Shown here piece by piece: positions 54,454 through 62,690 of a stretch of 64,000 bases of DNA (position 1 is the stretch's first letter; the number at the start of each line of letters is the position of its first letter). Below the pieces are notes generated by a model. It made no database searches. It worked only from the letters and a program-made list of their open reading frames with translations, and was not told where the DNA came from. Position numbers and translations under genes: made by a program. Source of the stretch: Clostridia bacterium (GTDB taxonomy: Bacteria > Bacillota > Clostridia > Lachnospirales > Lachnospiraceae); NCBI GenBank assembly GCA_910574255.1, contig CAJTAK010000010.1:62001-126000 (forward strand). The letters run 5' to 3'.

Positions 54454-54650
54454 GCAGTATCTCGTGCAACGCCAGAAGAATTTACGGATGCATGCATTTG
54501 CAGCCGGAAATTATTCTAAGAAAGGGGTGTTGTTAGAGATACTGCGGAACTTAAAACAGCAGTATCTCGTGCAACGCCAGAAGAATTTTTGGATGCATGC
54601 ATTTGCAACCGGAAATTCTTCTAAGAAAGGGGTGTTGTTAGAGATACTGC
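54454..54650 (+). repeat. Tandem pair of 92-nt hairpins (family A, second locus)
   Basis: Copies at 54454-54545 and 54559-54650, period 105 bp, each 92 nt, equal in length to those at 39880-40075. The core AGAAGAATTT...GGAAAT-TTCTAAGAA is shared, while the outer 20-nt arms (GCAGTATCTCGTGCAACGCC here) differ entirely from the first locus and still pair with their partner. A G-U pair is again placed for plus-strand RNA. The linker GGAACTTAAAACA precedes each copy. The array fills the gap between the actin-fold gene and the TPR gene, and its open frames are a by-product. Confidence 0.88.
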
Positions 54651-54673
54651 GGAACTTAAATAGAGGTAGTAAC

Positions 54674-55462
54674 ATGGGAGCAGTACTGATATGCAGCCAG
54701 GAACAGGCGAAAACCCCTTACTATATTGAAAGTATGGGAATCCGGCTTTACTCTATGGAGGAGTTGGCCTATTTCCTGTACCAGAATATTTATCTGGTGG
54801 ACAAGCAGATGCTTGGTGTGCGGCTCTGGGACTGGATCCGCACAGAGATTGGAAACGGAGAGCTGGCGGAGCGTCTGAAGAAGGGCGCAGAGGCGGGAAG
54901 CAGCTTGCAGAATATGGTTCTTACAATTCTTCGGAATGTGGACTACTACACGCCGGAGGAACTGGAGCAGCTGTCTTCCAAAATGAAGATTTTAAACACC
55001 TATCAGGAACAGGAGCGTTTGAAGCTTCGTGCAGATGAATACTTTATCAATGGAAATTATCAGGCTGCGGTGTATGAGTATGAGAAGATTCTGAATATCC
55101 GTCAGAGCGAGCGCTTGGGAGTAGATTTTTATGCCCATGTGTGGAACAACCTGGGCGTGTGCTGTTGCAGGCTGTTTCTCTTTGGCCGGGCGGCGAAGGC
55201 TTTTCGAACCTCCTACCAGTATCGAAAGGATCCGGAGGTGTTAAAGGAATATGTGTGCGCCATGCGTCTGGGACTTTCGGAGGAAGATTTCGATGAGGCT
55301 ATGGGGCTTCAGAACATTCGGGGGGAGCAGCTTAAGTCTCTGACAGAAGAATATGACCGTCTGATGGAAGAATCATCAGAGCATCTTAAGGTGCCGCAGG
55401 ATCTGCCGGGACGGCTTTATGAGCTGGAGAGAGAGTACTATCGGAATACGCGGTATGCATGA
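54674..55462 (+). CDS. TPR-containing protein, third gene of the cluster
   Basis: 262 aa. After an N-terminal helical part (about 1-110; SMEELAYFLYQNIYLVDKQMLG, LWDWIRTEI) there are TPR-like helix pairs (about 112-195; RADEYFINGNYQAAVYEYEKIL, HVWNNLGVCCCRLFLFGRAAKAFRTSYQYR). The C-terminal part is helical and acidic. The true start is ATG 54674 with AGAGGTAG upstream; the frame continues back through the hairpin array only by chance. No membrane segment. It probably binds the actin-fold partner or its client. It lies in one operon with the two genes upstream, separated from them by the tandem hairpins. Confidence 0.75.
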   Translation: MGAVLICSQEQAKTPYYIESMGIRLYSMEELAYFLYQNIYLVDKQMLGVRLWDWIRTEIGNGELAERLKKGAEAGSSLQNMVLTILRNVDYYTPEELEQLSSKMKILNTYQEQERLKLRADEYFINGNYQAAVYEYEKILNIRQSERLGVDFYAHVWNNLGVCCCRLFLFGRAAKAFRTSYQYRKDPEVLKEYVCAMRLGLSEEDFDEAMGLQNIRGEQLKSLTEEYDRLMEESSEHLKVPQDLPGRLYELEREYYRNTRYA

Positions 55463-55532
55463 AAGACAGAAATGTGACAAATAAATTCTGGAGGGAAAGA
55501 ATATGAGGACGGAGTAGAAGAAATTAGAGATA

Positions 55533-55673
55533 ATGTATCCGAGAACTTTCCGGTATTCTGCAAATTATCAGGCTCTTGCATACAAAGGGATGTTGTTCTT
55601 CAATCTGCCGGAGGGCATAAATTCCATGCATGAGCTGGAGCAGATGGGCGGTATGGGGGATACCGCAGCTTGA
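55533..55673 (+). other. Short open frame, possible gene remnant
   Basis: 46 codons from ATG 55533 (MYPRTFRYSANYQALAYKGMLFFNLPEG...) to TGA 55671. No ribosome-binding site at a useful distance and no recognised family. The surroundings contain another broken short frame (ATG 55503 to TAG 55515 after AGGAGGGA-like GGAGGG), as if a gene had decayed here. It could be noise. Confidence 0.25.
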
Positions 55674-55729
55674 AAGCATTCGGATCTATGCAGGAGAGGC
55701 GGCAGGGGAAGCTGGATCGGAGGAGTGAT

Positions 55730-56038
55730 TCAGATCCCCATTTCTTCAATAATGGTCTTCAAATGCTGCCAGTCGGCGATCATCTCTTTTAAACGTATCT
55801 GCCCCTGTTCCGTAATGCGGTAATACTTCCGGGTGGGGCCGCCGCTTGTAGTTCCCGTAAAAGTTGTTGCGGCCCCATCCTTATGAAGCCGGCGCAGGAT
55901 GGCATAGAAAGCGCTCTCGCCCACTTCCGGGAAATAAACATGCATCCGCTGAATTATATCATAGCCATAGAGGGCTTCTGCGGCTATGCACTGGAGTATA
56001 CACATTTCTAGGATTCCTTTTTTTATTTGTGTGTCCAT
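55730..56038 (-). CDS. PadR-family transcriptional regulator
   Basis: 102 aa. A PadR winged helix (MDTQIKKGILEMCILQCIAAEALYGYDIIQRMHVYFPEVGESAFYAILRRLHKDGAATT, then GPTRKYYRITEQGQIRLKEM) with the LYGYDI and YxILRRLxxDG marks. It follows the HAAS membrane gene by 4 nt on the same strand. PadR/HAAS pairs usually form a self-regulated unit. The palindrome at 56935-56965 upstream of the pair is its likely operator. Confidence 0.93.
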   Translation of the reverse strand: MDTQIKKGILEMCILQCIAAEALYGYDIIQRMHVYFPEVGESAFYAILRRLHKDGAATTFTGTTSGGPTRKYYRITEQGQIRLKEMIADWQHLKTIIEEMGI

Positions 56039-56042
56039 AAGC

Positions 56043-56903
56043 TTACTCCTTTGTCTGGAATTTATGAATTTTGCCTGGTTTTAAAAGAAAAGCGAACAAA
56101 AGAGCAAGAAGCAGTCCGATGCCATACCAGCAGAGAGGCAGCAGAAATTCCCGGTGAACAATCTCTAGGTTATGAAAATCCAGATCCATGCGGTGAAGAA
56201 TAGAACGTGTATCTAAAAGAAAAAATATGGTGCCCAGAATGTGGACAACTCCAGGGTAGTACCGGATGGAGCGAGTCCGTATCTGGAACAATGTCCAAAT
56301 GAGCAGAAGGACAAGAAGAAATACAAGTGAACACAAAACTGTATTTATCACAGGCCCTATGCGCCATACGCCTATGGCAGTCGGAATAGATTCCGGCGGT
56401 TGAACCAGAAGCTTCTGCATGGCGTACTCGGTCAAAGATGTAAGAACCAGAGGCAAAAGCTGCAGAAGCCAAAAGCTTCGTCTAAGCAAATAAGCTCCCA
56501 ATTGCTGTTCCAGAACGGCTCTGGCTCTGCCGTGAAGCAGGGCAAATAAGGACAGGGAAAGGATTCCCATAAGAGGAACATAGCAGGGAAGCGATTGATA
56601 GCATAGATATAGAGTGAACAGTAAAACTGCGCCCCATCCTCCGGTCCACAAAAGGAAAAAGCGTCTGCCTTTTGGCATTTCATTAAGAAGTTCCTTGAGG
56701 ATGCCTGTTGGGTTTTTTAATTCCTGCAAAAGACCTTCCGCTGAGGTTCCCCGTTCTCTTCCAAGGGACAGATATTCCTGGTAGTCCGCCAGAATTTCCT
56801 GAACTTGCGAGAGAGGAAAAAATTGCAGAAGGTGTGCTCCCAGGCGGTTTAGACAGAGGGTTTCGGAAATGATATTTGAAGATTGAGGTTCTGTTTTACT
56901 CAT
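56043..56903 (-). CDS. HAAS-domain (DUF1700-like) membrane protein
   Basis: 286 aa. An N-terminal HAAS-type helical domain (about residues 20-75; LNRLGAHLLQFFPLSQVQEILADYQEYLSLGRERGTSAEGLLQELKNPTGILKELLNE) is followed by about seven transmembrane helices. Such proteins are the usual partner of PadR regulators and may be involved in membrane stress or transport control. Here the membrane gene comes first in the operon and PadR second, the reverse of the common order. Confidence 0.82.
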   Translation of the reverse strand: MSKTEPQSSNIISETLCLNRLGAHLLQFFPLSQVQEILADYQEYLSLGRERGTSAEGLLQELKNPTGILKELLNEMPKGRRFFLLWTGGWGAVLLFTLYLCYQSLPCYVPLMGILSLSLFALLHGRARAVLEQQLGAYLLRRSFWLLQLLPLVLTSLTEYAMQKLLVQPPESIPTAIGVWRIGPVINTVLCSLVFLLVLLLIWTLFQIRTRSIRYYPGVVHILGTIFFLLDTRSILHRMDLDFHNLEIVHREFLLPLCWYGIGLLLALLFAFLLKPGKIHKFQTKE

Positions 56904-56934
56904 AAGTGTCCTCCCTTATTGTTGATTGCTGATT

Positions 56935-56965
56935 CTAAACTAATGTTTATTAAACAGTAGTTTAG
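56935..56965. promoter_or_regulatory. 31-bp palindromic operator upstream of the PadR/HAAS operon
   Basis: CTAAACTA (56935-56942) is mirrored by TAGTTTAG (56958-56965), and inside lies TGTTTA-T-TAAACA (56944-56956), so the whole 31 bp is nearly symmetric. It lies 32 nt upstream of the HAAS gene start. It fits a dimeric winged-helix repressor such as the PadR gene product, and may also affect the divergent MFS gene. Confidence 0.65.
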
Positions 56966-57100
56966 AATTACTATACTTCCAAGTATGATTTATGTCAATA
57001 GCGGAAAAGAAAAAAGCTGGGCAATTGACTTTTTTTACCCTTTATGGCATGCTTATGCACAGCAAAATATAAAATACATTTTGGATAAGGACGGATACCT

Positions 57101-58285
57101 ATGAAAAATCAATACAATAGAACAATAACTGCCTGCTTTACAGGATATATCGTTCAGGCGGTTGTAAATAATTTTGCGCCCCTTTTATTTTTGACCTTCC
57201 AGCGCACCTATGGGATTCCGCTGTCTCAGATTACCATGCTGGTGACTGTTAATTTCGGAGTGCAGCTTTTGGTAGATATTTTGTCTGTTGGATTTGTGGA
57301 TAAGATTGGGTATCGGGCGTCAATGGTGATGGCTCATGCTTTTGGAGCAGTCGGACTTATATCGCTTCCTTTGCTTCCGGAGCTGTTCACCCATCCTTTT
57401 GCCGGAATCCTGGCAGCTGTCGTTCTTTACGCCATAGGCGGGGGACTTTTAGAGGTGCTGGTAAGTCCGGTGGTGGAAGCCTGCCCTTCCGATAATAAAG
57501 AGAAGGCTATGAGCATGCTCCATTCCTTTTACTGCTGGGGCCATGTGGGAGTAGTGGCGTTTTCCGCCCTGTTTTTTCAAATCTTTGGGATAGACAACTG
57601 GAAAGTCATAGCATTTATATGGGCCCTGATTCCCCTGTGCAATGGAGCAGTATTCATAAAAGTGCCGATTCCCTCTCTGATGAAGGAGGGGGAGAAAGGC
57701 CTTGACATAAGAGAACTTTTTTCCACAAAGATATTTCTGGTATTATTCATTATGATGGTATGCGCAGGTGCAAGCGAGCAGTCTGTGAGCCAGTGGGCTT
57801 CAACCTTTGCGGAAAAAGGTCTGGGCATTTCAAAGACAGCTGGTGATTTGGCAGGTCCTATGTCATTCGCAATACTGATGGGGCTTTCACGGGCATTTTA
57901 TGGGAAATATGGAGACAAGATCAATCTGGATCGGTTTATGATCTACAGCAGCGCACTATGCATTGCGTCCTATCTGTGTATTTCTCTGGTACCGATGCCG
58001 CAGATTAGCTTGATGGCCTGTGCTGTCTGCGGACTTTCTGTGGGGATTATGTGGCCGGGAACCTTTAGCCGTGCATCCGCATCTATTCCCCGGGGAGGCA
58101 CGGCTATGTTTGCTCTGCTGGCATTAGGCGGAGATCTGGGCTGCTCAGGAGGTCCTACACTGGTTGGAAGCATATCAGGAAGCTTTGGGGATAATTTAAG
58201 ACTTGGGATTTTGGCAGGTACTGCTTTTCCGGTACTGCTTTTGGCGGGGATATTGCTTTGCAGCCAGTGCAGTTCACGCTCTTAA
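57101..58285 (+). CDS. Major facilitator superfamily transporter
   Basis: 394 aa with 12 predicted helices. The cytoplasmic loop between helices 2 and 3 reads GFVDKIGYRASMVMAHAFG, an MFS signature A variant, and the region after helix 6 is SLMKEGEKGLDIRELFSTK. Phrases such as GGGLLEVLVSPVVEACPSDNKEKAMSMLHSFYCWGHV resemble the fucose/glucose permease-type (FucP/GlcP-like) or YfkF-like subgroup. The substrate is not predictable. Start ATG 57101 with AAGGAC upstream. It is divergent from the PadR operon and convergent with the ParB/BMP gene. Confidence 0.88.
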   Translation: MKNQYNRTITACFTGYIVQAVVNNFAPLLFLTFQRTYGIPLSQITMLVTVNFGVQLLVDILSVGFVDKIGYRASMVMAHAFGAVGLISLPLLPELFTHPFAGILAAVVLYAIGGGLLEVLVSPVVEACPSDNKEKAMSMLHSFYCWGHVGVVAFSALFFQIFGIDNWKVIAFIWALIPLCNGAVFIKVPIPSLMKEGEKGLDIRELFSTKIFLVLFIMMVCAGASEQSVSQWASTFAEKGLGISKTAGDLAGPMSFAILMGLSRAFYGKYGDKINLDRFMIYSSALCIASYLCISLVPMPQISLMACAVCGLSVGIMWPGTFSRASASIPRGGTAMFALLALGGDLGCSGGPTLVGSISGSFGDNLRLGILAGTAFPVLLLAGILLCSQCSSRS

Positions 58286-58366
58286 AAACAGGTGCCCATC
58301 AGAAAATGTGAAAGCGGCGATGGATGCAGCGCTGAGGGATTAGGGGTAACAGAAATTTTTAAGTGG
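58286..58366. other. Tiny coding remnant after the MFS gene
   Basis: Within 58288-58342 one frame reads NRCPSENVKAAMDAALRD followed by a stop. It looks like the C-terminal end of a lost gene, but is too short to identify. Confidence 0.25.
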
Positions 58367-58367
58367 A

Positions 58368-58416
58368 AAAGGGCTGCTCTTCTGTATGAGTTAGAAGAGC
58401 AGCCCTTTCATTTTTT
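58368..58416. terminator. Bidirectional terminator between convergent genes
   Basis: AAAGGGCTGCTCTTC (58368-58382) pairs with GAAGAGCAGCCCTTT (58394-58408), followed by CATTTTTT. An A-tract precedes the stem, which serves the leftward gene. It ends the MFS transcript and overlaps the ParB/BMP stop. Confidence 0.88.
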
Positions 58417-60319
58417 ATACCTGTGACATACGAAGCCCTTGCAAAAGAACCATAGGCTTAGCCTCTTCAATCAATGCTTCTATGGGCGGAATTTCCCCTT
58501 CCACATTATCCAAAAGCCAATCCATAGTAATAATTTCCTCAGGAGAAAGGCTTTGTCCGGTCTGACTTCGCAAGGTACCATCCTGAGAATAGAGGTCGCC
58601 AAAGAATGGATTAAAGCCGGAATCAGAAAACTCCCGTTTGATGAGATCGAGAAGCCATCCGGAACCAGCAGGAAGCTCTTTGGAACAGATTACATCAATC
58701 ATGCCGGAAGAAATGCCCCACCAGTAATGGACAGCCTTCGTCTGAGCCTCTTTTTTCTTCCAGGAACTATTTAAAATTTCCCGAACAATGCGTTCGTAGA
58801 ACTTTCCCCAATGCCAGATAGGAGAAGCTACGTTTATCATGTGCCCGTTCCGGATGTCGTATAGTCCGAATTTTCGGGAAGCATATTTGGGAGTAATCAA
58901 ATCCTGGCCGGATATATAGGAGATATTTTTGGCCCGGAAGATCTCATCCGGATTCCTCTCCTTGACAGTAGACCATTCCAGGTGGATTTTTGCTTCCGGA
59001 TTGGTCATTTTTACACCCAGAGCAAAGGCATTGATGTTGGCTGTCATACCATAGATGGGATAATCGGCCAGATAGCCTACATGGGGAGTATCTGTCAGAA
59101 TACCGGCTAAAGCTCCTGTCAGGAATTTTGCTTCATAGAGACGGCCATAATAAGTCCGCAGATGTCCGCTGTAGGTGTGAAGAGAGCAGTTTAAAAGCTT
59201 TACCTCCGGATAGTGGATGGCGGCTTTGATGCTTGCTCCCAGGAGTTTCGGGGTAGTGGTAAAGATAACCTTACACCCTTTGACAACTGCTTCCTCTATA
59301 GCTTTCAATCCCAATTCTTCTGAGTTGATATTGTCATAGCACAGAGTTTCCGCCTGAGCGCCGAACACTTGGTTCAGATGCTGCCGGCCCAGTTCATGTC
59401 CGTAAGTCCAGCTTGAGGTTTCCGCTGTTTTATCGTGGAGAAATGCAATTTTTAAGGGAGCAGGAGCAACTGGAATCAGACGGCTGATTACAGGCTTTCC
59501 GGTCTCGGCATCAGGCTGCATACTAAACTCCAAAGGTACTTTGCCAGGATAAAGCTGAAAATCTTTCCAGAGCTTGGTTATTTCACTTCGGATCTGGCTG
59601 TGAGATTTATCCCACAGGTTTTCATATCCATAGAATTCCAGATAGAGAAGGAAAGCATCGCCGGAGGTAAGAGACAGCTTTCGTCCTCCTTTTTCTTCAA
59701 ATACATCTGTAAAATGAATATAAGCAGAATGAAAATCCAGCTTTTCATCATCACTCCAGACATGATCCGATTGTTTTCCCATAAGCTTTAAGAGCTTCGG
59801 AAAGCTTCCTTCCTGACTGAACCAGAGATAGTTGATGGCAGTCAGCTTGTAGAAGTCCAGGAATTCATAGTAGATACAAACTTCTTTGGAATCATTTTTT
59901 TCAGGAAGAATTCGAGTTACCTGTCCGCTAACGCTGACAGCGCCGGAATATTTCAGGACACTGACACGTTTGTTTCCTTCGATGACGTAGAAACGATTCA
60001 TAAATTCACAGGCTTTAATGGGATCCCGAATTCCTTCTTCCAGGTGGGAGTGGTAGAGTGAGCTCCATTTGGATGCAAATTCGGAATCTTCAGGTAGAAG
60101 AGGCATAAAGTTGCCGGCAAATGCCTGAGTTCTTCCGGCAGTTTTTGTACCTGCAATTTGATCCAGAGGAATTTCCACCAAGCCCAGATCCACCTCTGAG
60201 CTGGTTTTGGTAAAGGAGAGGATTTCATCCAATACCTGCAGATAGGGATAGCTGCCCTTTAGCAGAGAAGTCCGGTATGCTTTTTGCGCTAATTTTCTTG
60301 CTTTTGCGTATTCTTCCAT
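58415..60319 (-). CDS. ParB-like domain fused to a BMP/PnrA-type nucleoside-binding domain, cytoplasmic
   Basis: 634 aa. Residues about 40-145 resemble a ParB/Srx N-domain (VDLGLVEIPLDQIAGT..., then DPIKACEFMNRFYVIEGNKRVSVLKYSGA). Residues about 145-280 are helical with no family call. Residues about 290-620 match the basic membrane protein (BMP, PnrA) periplasmic-binding fold: KIAFLHDKTAETSSWTYGHELGRQHL, CKVIFTTTPKLLG, LLNCSLHTYSGHLRTYYGRLYEAKFLTGALAGILT, VGYLADYPIYGMTANINAFALGVKMTNPEAKIHLEW. There is no signal peptide or lipobox, so the binding fold would act in the cytoplasm. It may be a nucleoside-sensing regulator. No HTH is visible. Confidence 0.75.
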   Translation of the reverse strand: MEEYAKARKLAQKAYRTSLLKGSYPYLQVLDEILSFTKTSSEVDLGLVEIPLDQIAGTKTAGRTQAFAGNFMPLLPEDSEFASKWSSLYHSHLEEGIRDPIKACEFMNRFYVIEGNKRVSVLKYSGAVSVSGQVTRILPEKNDSKEVCIYYEFLDFYKLTAINYLWFSQEGSFPKLLKLMGKQSDHVWSDDEKLDFHSAYIHFTDVFEEKGGRKLSLTSGDAFLLYLEFYGYENLWDKSHSQIRSEITKLWKDFQLYPGKVPLEFSMQPDAETGKPVISRLIPVAPAPLKIAFLHDKTAETSSWTYGHELGRQHLNQVFGAQAETLCYDNINSEELGLKAIEEAVVKGCKVIFTTTPKLLGASIKAAIHYPEVKLLNCSLHTYSGHLRTYYGRLYEAKFLTGALAGILTDTPHVGYLADYPIYGMTANINAFALGVKMTNPEAKIHLEWSTVKERNPDEIFRAKNISYISGQDLITPKYASRKFGLYDIRNGHMINVASPIWHWGKFYERIVREILNSSWKKKEAQTKAVHYWWGISSGMIDVICSKELPAGSGWLLDLIKREFSDSGFNPFFGDLYSQDGTLRSQTGQSLSPEEIITMDWLLDNVEGEIPPIEALIEEAKPMVLLQGLRMSQV

Positions 60320-60345
60320 ATTATTTAAGATTCTCCTTTCCTTAT

Positions 60346-60951
60346 CTATGGGGTATTTCGAGGAAATTCAAAAACAGTCCGTTCATAAGCGTTGATCACT
60401 GTAGTATTTTGATAAGTGCAGGTTCGAGGAACACGATAATTGTAGGACAAATGCACATGTCCATGAACGAAATAGGAGGGGGAATAACGCTCCATAAGTC
60501 CTAAAAACCCCTGAAATCCCTGATGGGGCAGATTTTCCTCATCATTGAGATGATATGCAGGGGCATGAGCCAGCAGAATATCAAATCCTTTGTGACGCTT
60601 CAGAGAGTACCACAGACGCCGGATGCGGGCATTCATCTGCCTTTGCGTATACTGGTGAGGACCGTCCTTATAGCGCATGGAACCGCCAAGGCCCAGAATG
60701 CGGATACCCTCATGTACATAGATTTGATCCTCCACACAAATGCAGCCATAAGGAGGAGAAACCTCATATACGGCATCGTGATTCCCATGAACATACAACA
60801 CGGGTCCTTTAAAAAAGGTGGCCAGAAAGGAGAGATAGAGAGGGCTGAGATCGCCGCAGGAGAGGATAAGATCAATCTTCGAGAGCTTCTCCTTACTGAA
60901 ATCATCCCATAGATATTTGGATTCCGTGTCTGAAATTGCTAAAATTTTCAT
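60346..60951 (-). CDS. Metallophosphoesterase (calcineurin-like)
   Basis: 201 aa. Metal ligands: D in ILAISDTESKYLW, D in ILSCGDLSP, GNHDAVYE, H in LLAHAPAYH and HGHVH near the C-terminus. The small size and YfcE/MJ0936-like layout suggest a phosphodiesterase. The usual DxH of motif I is DTE here, a missing histidine. ATG 60951 is the start, with AAGGAAGAA upstream on the minus strand. It lies 27 nt upstream of the ParB/BMP gene on the same strand, so the two may be co-transcribed. Confidence 0.82.
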   Translation of the reverse strand: MKILAISDTESKYLWDDFSKEKLSKIDLILSCGDLSPLYLSFLATFFKGPVLYVHGNHDAVYEVSPPYGCICVEDQIYVHEGIRILGLGGSMRYKDGPHQYTQRQMNARIRRLWYSLKRHKGFDILLAHAPAYHLNDEENLPHQGFQGFLGLMERYSPSYFVHGHVHLSYNYRVPRTCTYQNTTVINAYERTVFEFPRNTP

Positions 60952-61191
60952 AGAGCTTCTTCCTTTGTCCAAGGGATTAAAAACAGAGCTGCGCAAGACA
61001 AGCCCCTGGCCTTTCATACTTTAGAAATTTTATTGGAAAAGCCTATTATCTTACCTTGCGACAGCCCTGTTCCCTAAGAGTTCTTCTATTAACCGCTGCT
61101 GCTTAATTCCTGAACAGTAACTATTAACCTTTCCCGAATTTCCATCCGGATTTTGGAAGGCTATTTTGATCATGAGTACTGAAGTATCGGC

Positions 61192-62361
61192 TTACCGTGA
61201 CTGCTTCGCAATCAGCTTGCGGATTTTCTCGGTAGGCGTATTAATGCTGTCTGCGGAAAAATCATGATTCAAAGTATCAATGATTCTCGCTAAAAATTTT
61301 GTCATATCTGCCTCAGTGTAATAAGGCTTGGAAAGAAGCTCCGGAGAGCGGTAATTCAGATTCGTAGTCACAATACGGGTAATAAACCCTTTTTCATAAT
61401 AATCATCGAATTTTTCAAAACCATCCGTAAACAAACCGAAGGTACAGCACACGTACACATGCTCTGCCCCCCGTTCTTTCATCTGCTTTGCCACATCCAG
61501 CATACTTCCGCCGGAGGAAATCATATCATCAATAATGATAACATCCTTGCCGACAAGGGAATCGCCCAAGAACTCATGTGCCACAATGGGATTCTTGCCA
61601 TTGATAATCGTGGAGTAGTCCCGGCGTTTGTAGAACATCCCCAGATCAATCCCCAGTACATTGGAAAAGTAAACGGCACGCTCCATGGCACCTTCATCGG
61701 GGGCAATAATCATCAGATGCTCATTGTCAACCTTTAATTCCGGCTCCGTGCGAAGAAGTGCCTTGATAAACTGGTAAGGCGGCTGGAAATTGTCAAAGCC
61801 ATTTAAGGGAATCGCATTCTGTACTCTTGGATCGTGGGCATCAAAGGTAATGATATTATTCACACCCATATTGCGCAGCTCCTGAAGAGCGATAGCGCAG
61901 TCTAAGGATTCCCGGTTGCTGCGTTTGTGCTGACGGCCTTCATAGAGGAAGGGGACTACCACATTGATCCGGTGAGCTTTCCCGGTAGCGGCGGAAATCA
62001 TACGCTTTAAATCCTGGTAGTGATCATCCGGTGACATGTGGTTCTCGTGGCCGCAGACCTTATAGGTGATGCTGTAATTGCATACATCCACCATGATAAA
62101 AAGGTCGCTTCCCCGGACAGACTCTTCATAGCGCCCCTTGGCTTCGCCTGTTCCGAAACGAGGGCAGGAGCATTTGACCAGATAAGAATCTTGGGCATAT
62201 TCCTGAAAATAGATATTATCCCGATGCTGCTTGTTGGCTGTTCTACGGAACTTTACCAGATGCTTGTTCACCTTTTTTGCAAAATCTATGCAGCTGTCCA
62301 AAGCTGCAATTTTCAAAGGGGCTACTGGTAAAATATTATCAAACTGATTGGTTTCCGACAT
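61192..62361 (-). CDS. prs: Ribose-phosphate pyrophosphokinase (PRPP synthetase)
   Basis: 389 aa, longer than the usual 310-320 aa because of an N-terminal extension and inserts. The PRPP loop is VIIIDDMISSGGSM, the FDAHDPRVQNAIPLNG segment is the divalent-metal-binding flexible-loop region, and PDEGAMERAVYFSNVLG is also typical. It makes PRPP from ribose 5-phosphate and ATP for nucleotide, histidine and tryptophan synthesis. GGAGG lies upstream of ATG 62361 on the minus strand. The long form occurs in some Clostridia alongside a standard one; whether this is the main enzyme is not clear. Confidence 0.9.
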   Translation of the reverse strand: MSETNQFDNILPVAPLKIAALDSCIDFAKKVNKHLVKFRRTANKQHRDNIYFQEYAQDSYLVKCSCPRFGTGEAKGRYEESVRGSDLFIMVDVCNYSITYKVCGHENHMSPDDHYQDLKRMISAATGKAHRINVVVPFLYEGRQHKRSNRESLDCAIALQELRNMGVNNIITFDAHDPRVQNAIPLNGFDNFQPPYQFIKALLRTEPELKVDNEHLMIIAPDEGAMERAVYFSNVLGIDLGMFYKRRDYSTIINGKNPIVAHEFLGDSLVGKDVIIIDDMISSGGSMLDVAKQMKERGAEHVYVCCTFGLFTDGFEKFDDYYEKGFITRIVTTNLNYRSPELLSKPYYTEADMTKFLARIIDTLNHDFSADSINTPTEKIRKLIAKQSR

Positions 62362-62690
62362 ATTGATCCTCCGAATAGGGGGTATCCGACTGGCACGATA
62401 TCCCGGCTGATATAATTGTGTAAAATATTCTAATAATTTTATAACATCTTTCAGGGGGGAACGTCAAGATAATCAGAAAATTTTTACGGCAAAACACAAT
62501 TGATTCGGTGAAATGGAAATGATATACTGCTTGTAGATGAAAGGAAACGGAGGAGGTTTCGAAACGATATTCCTGACAAGATTAACATGGTATTCGGATA
62601 CCGGACAAGCATGTCTATGAAAAATAAGAATACTTTGGAAATTGCACATAAGTATTGCTAAAAGCTGCAGCATGAGAGGAAAGCGGAATT
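62362..62690. other. Intergenic stretch with possible gene debris
   Basis: The left part holds the prs promoter. Around 62534-62661 there are AGGAGG-like sites and short frames on the plus strand, one ending KNKNTLEIAHKYC before a stop at 62661, suggesting debris of an old gene. No hairpin family member was seen. Confidence 0.3.

Noticed and set aside
54407-54673. Open frame through the tandem hairpins that would extend the TPR protein by 89 residues
   Set aside because: It overlaps the upstream stop, runs through the palindromic array with a repeated peptide, and a proper start with ribosome-binding site exists at 54674.
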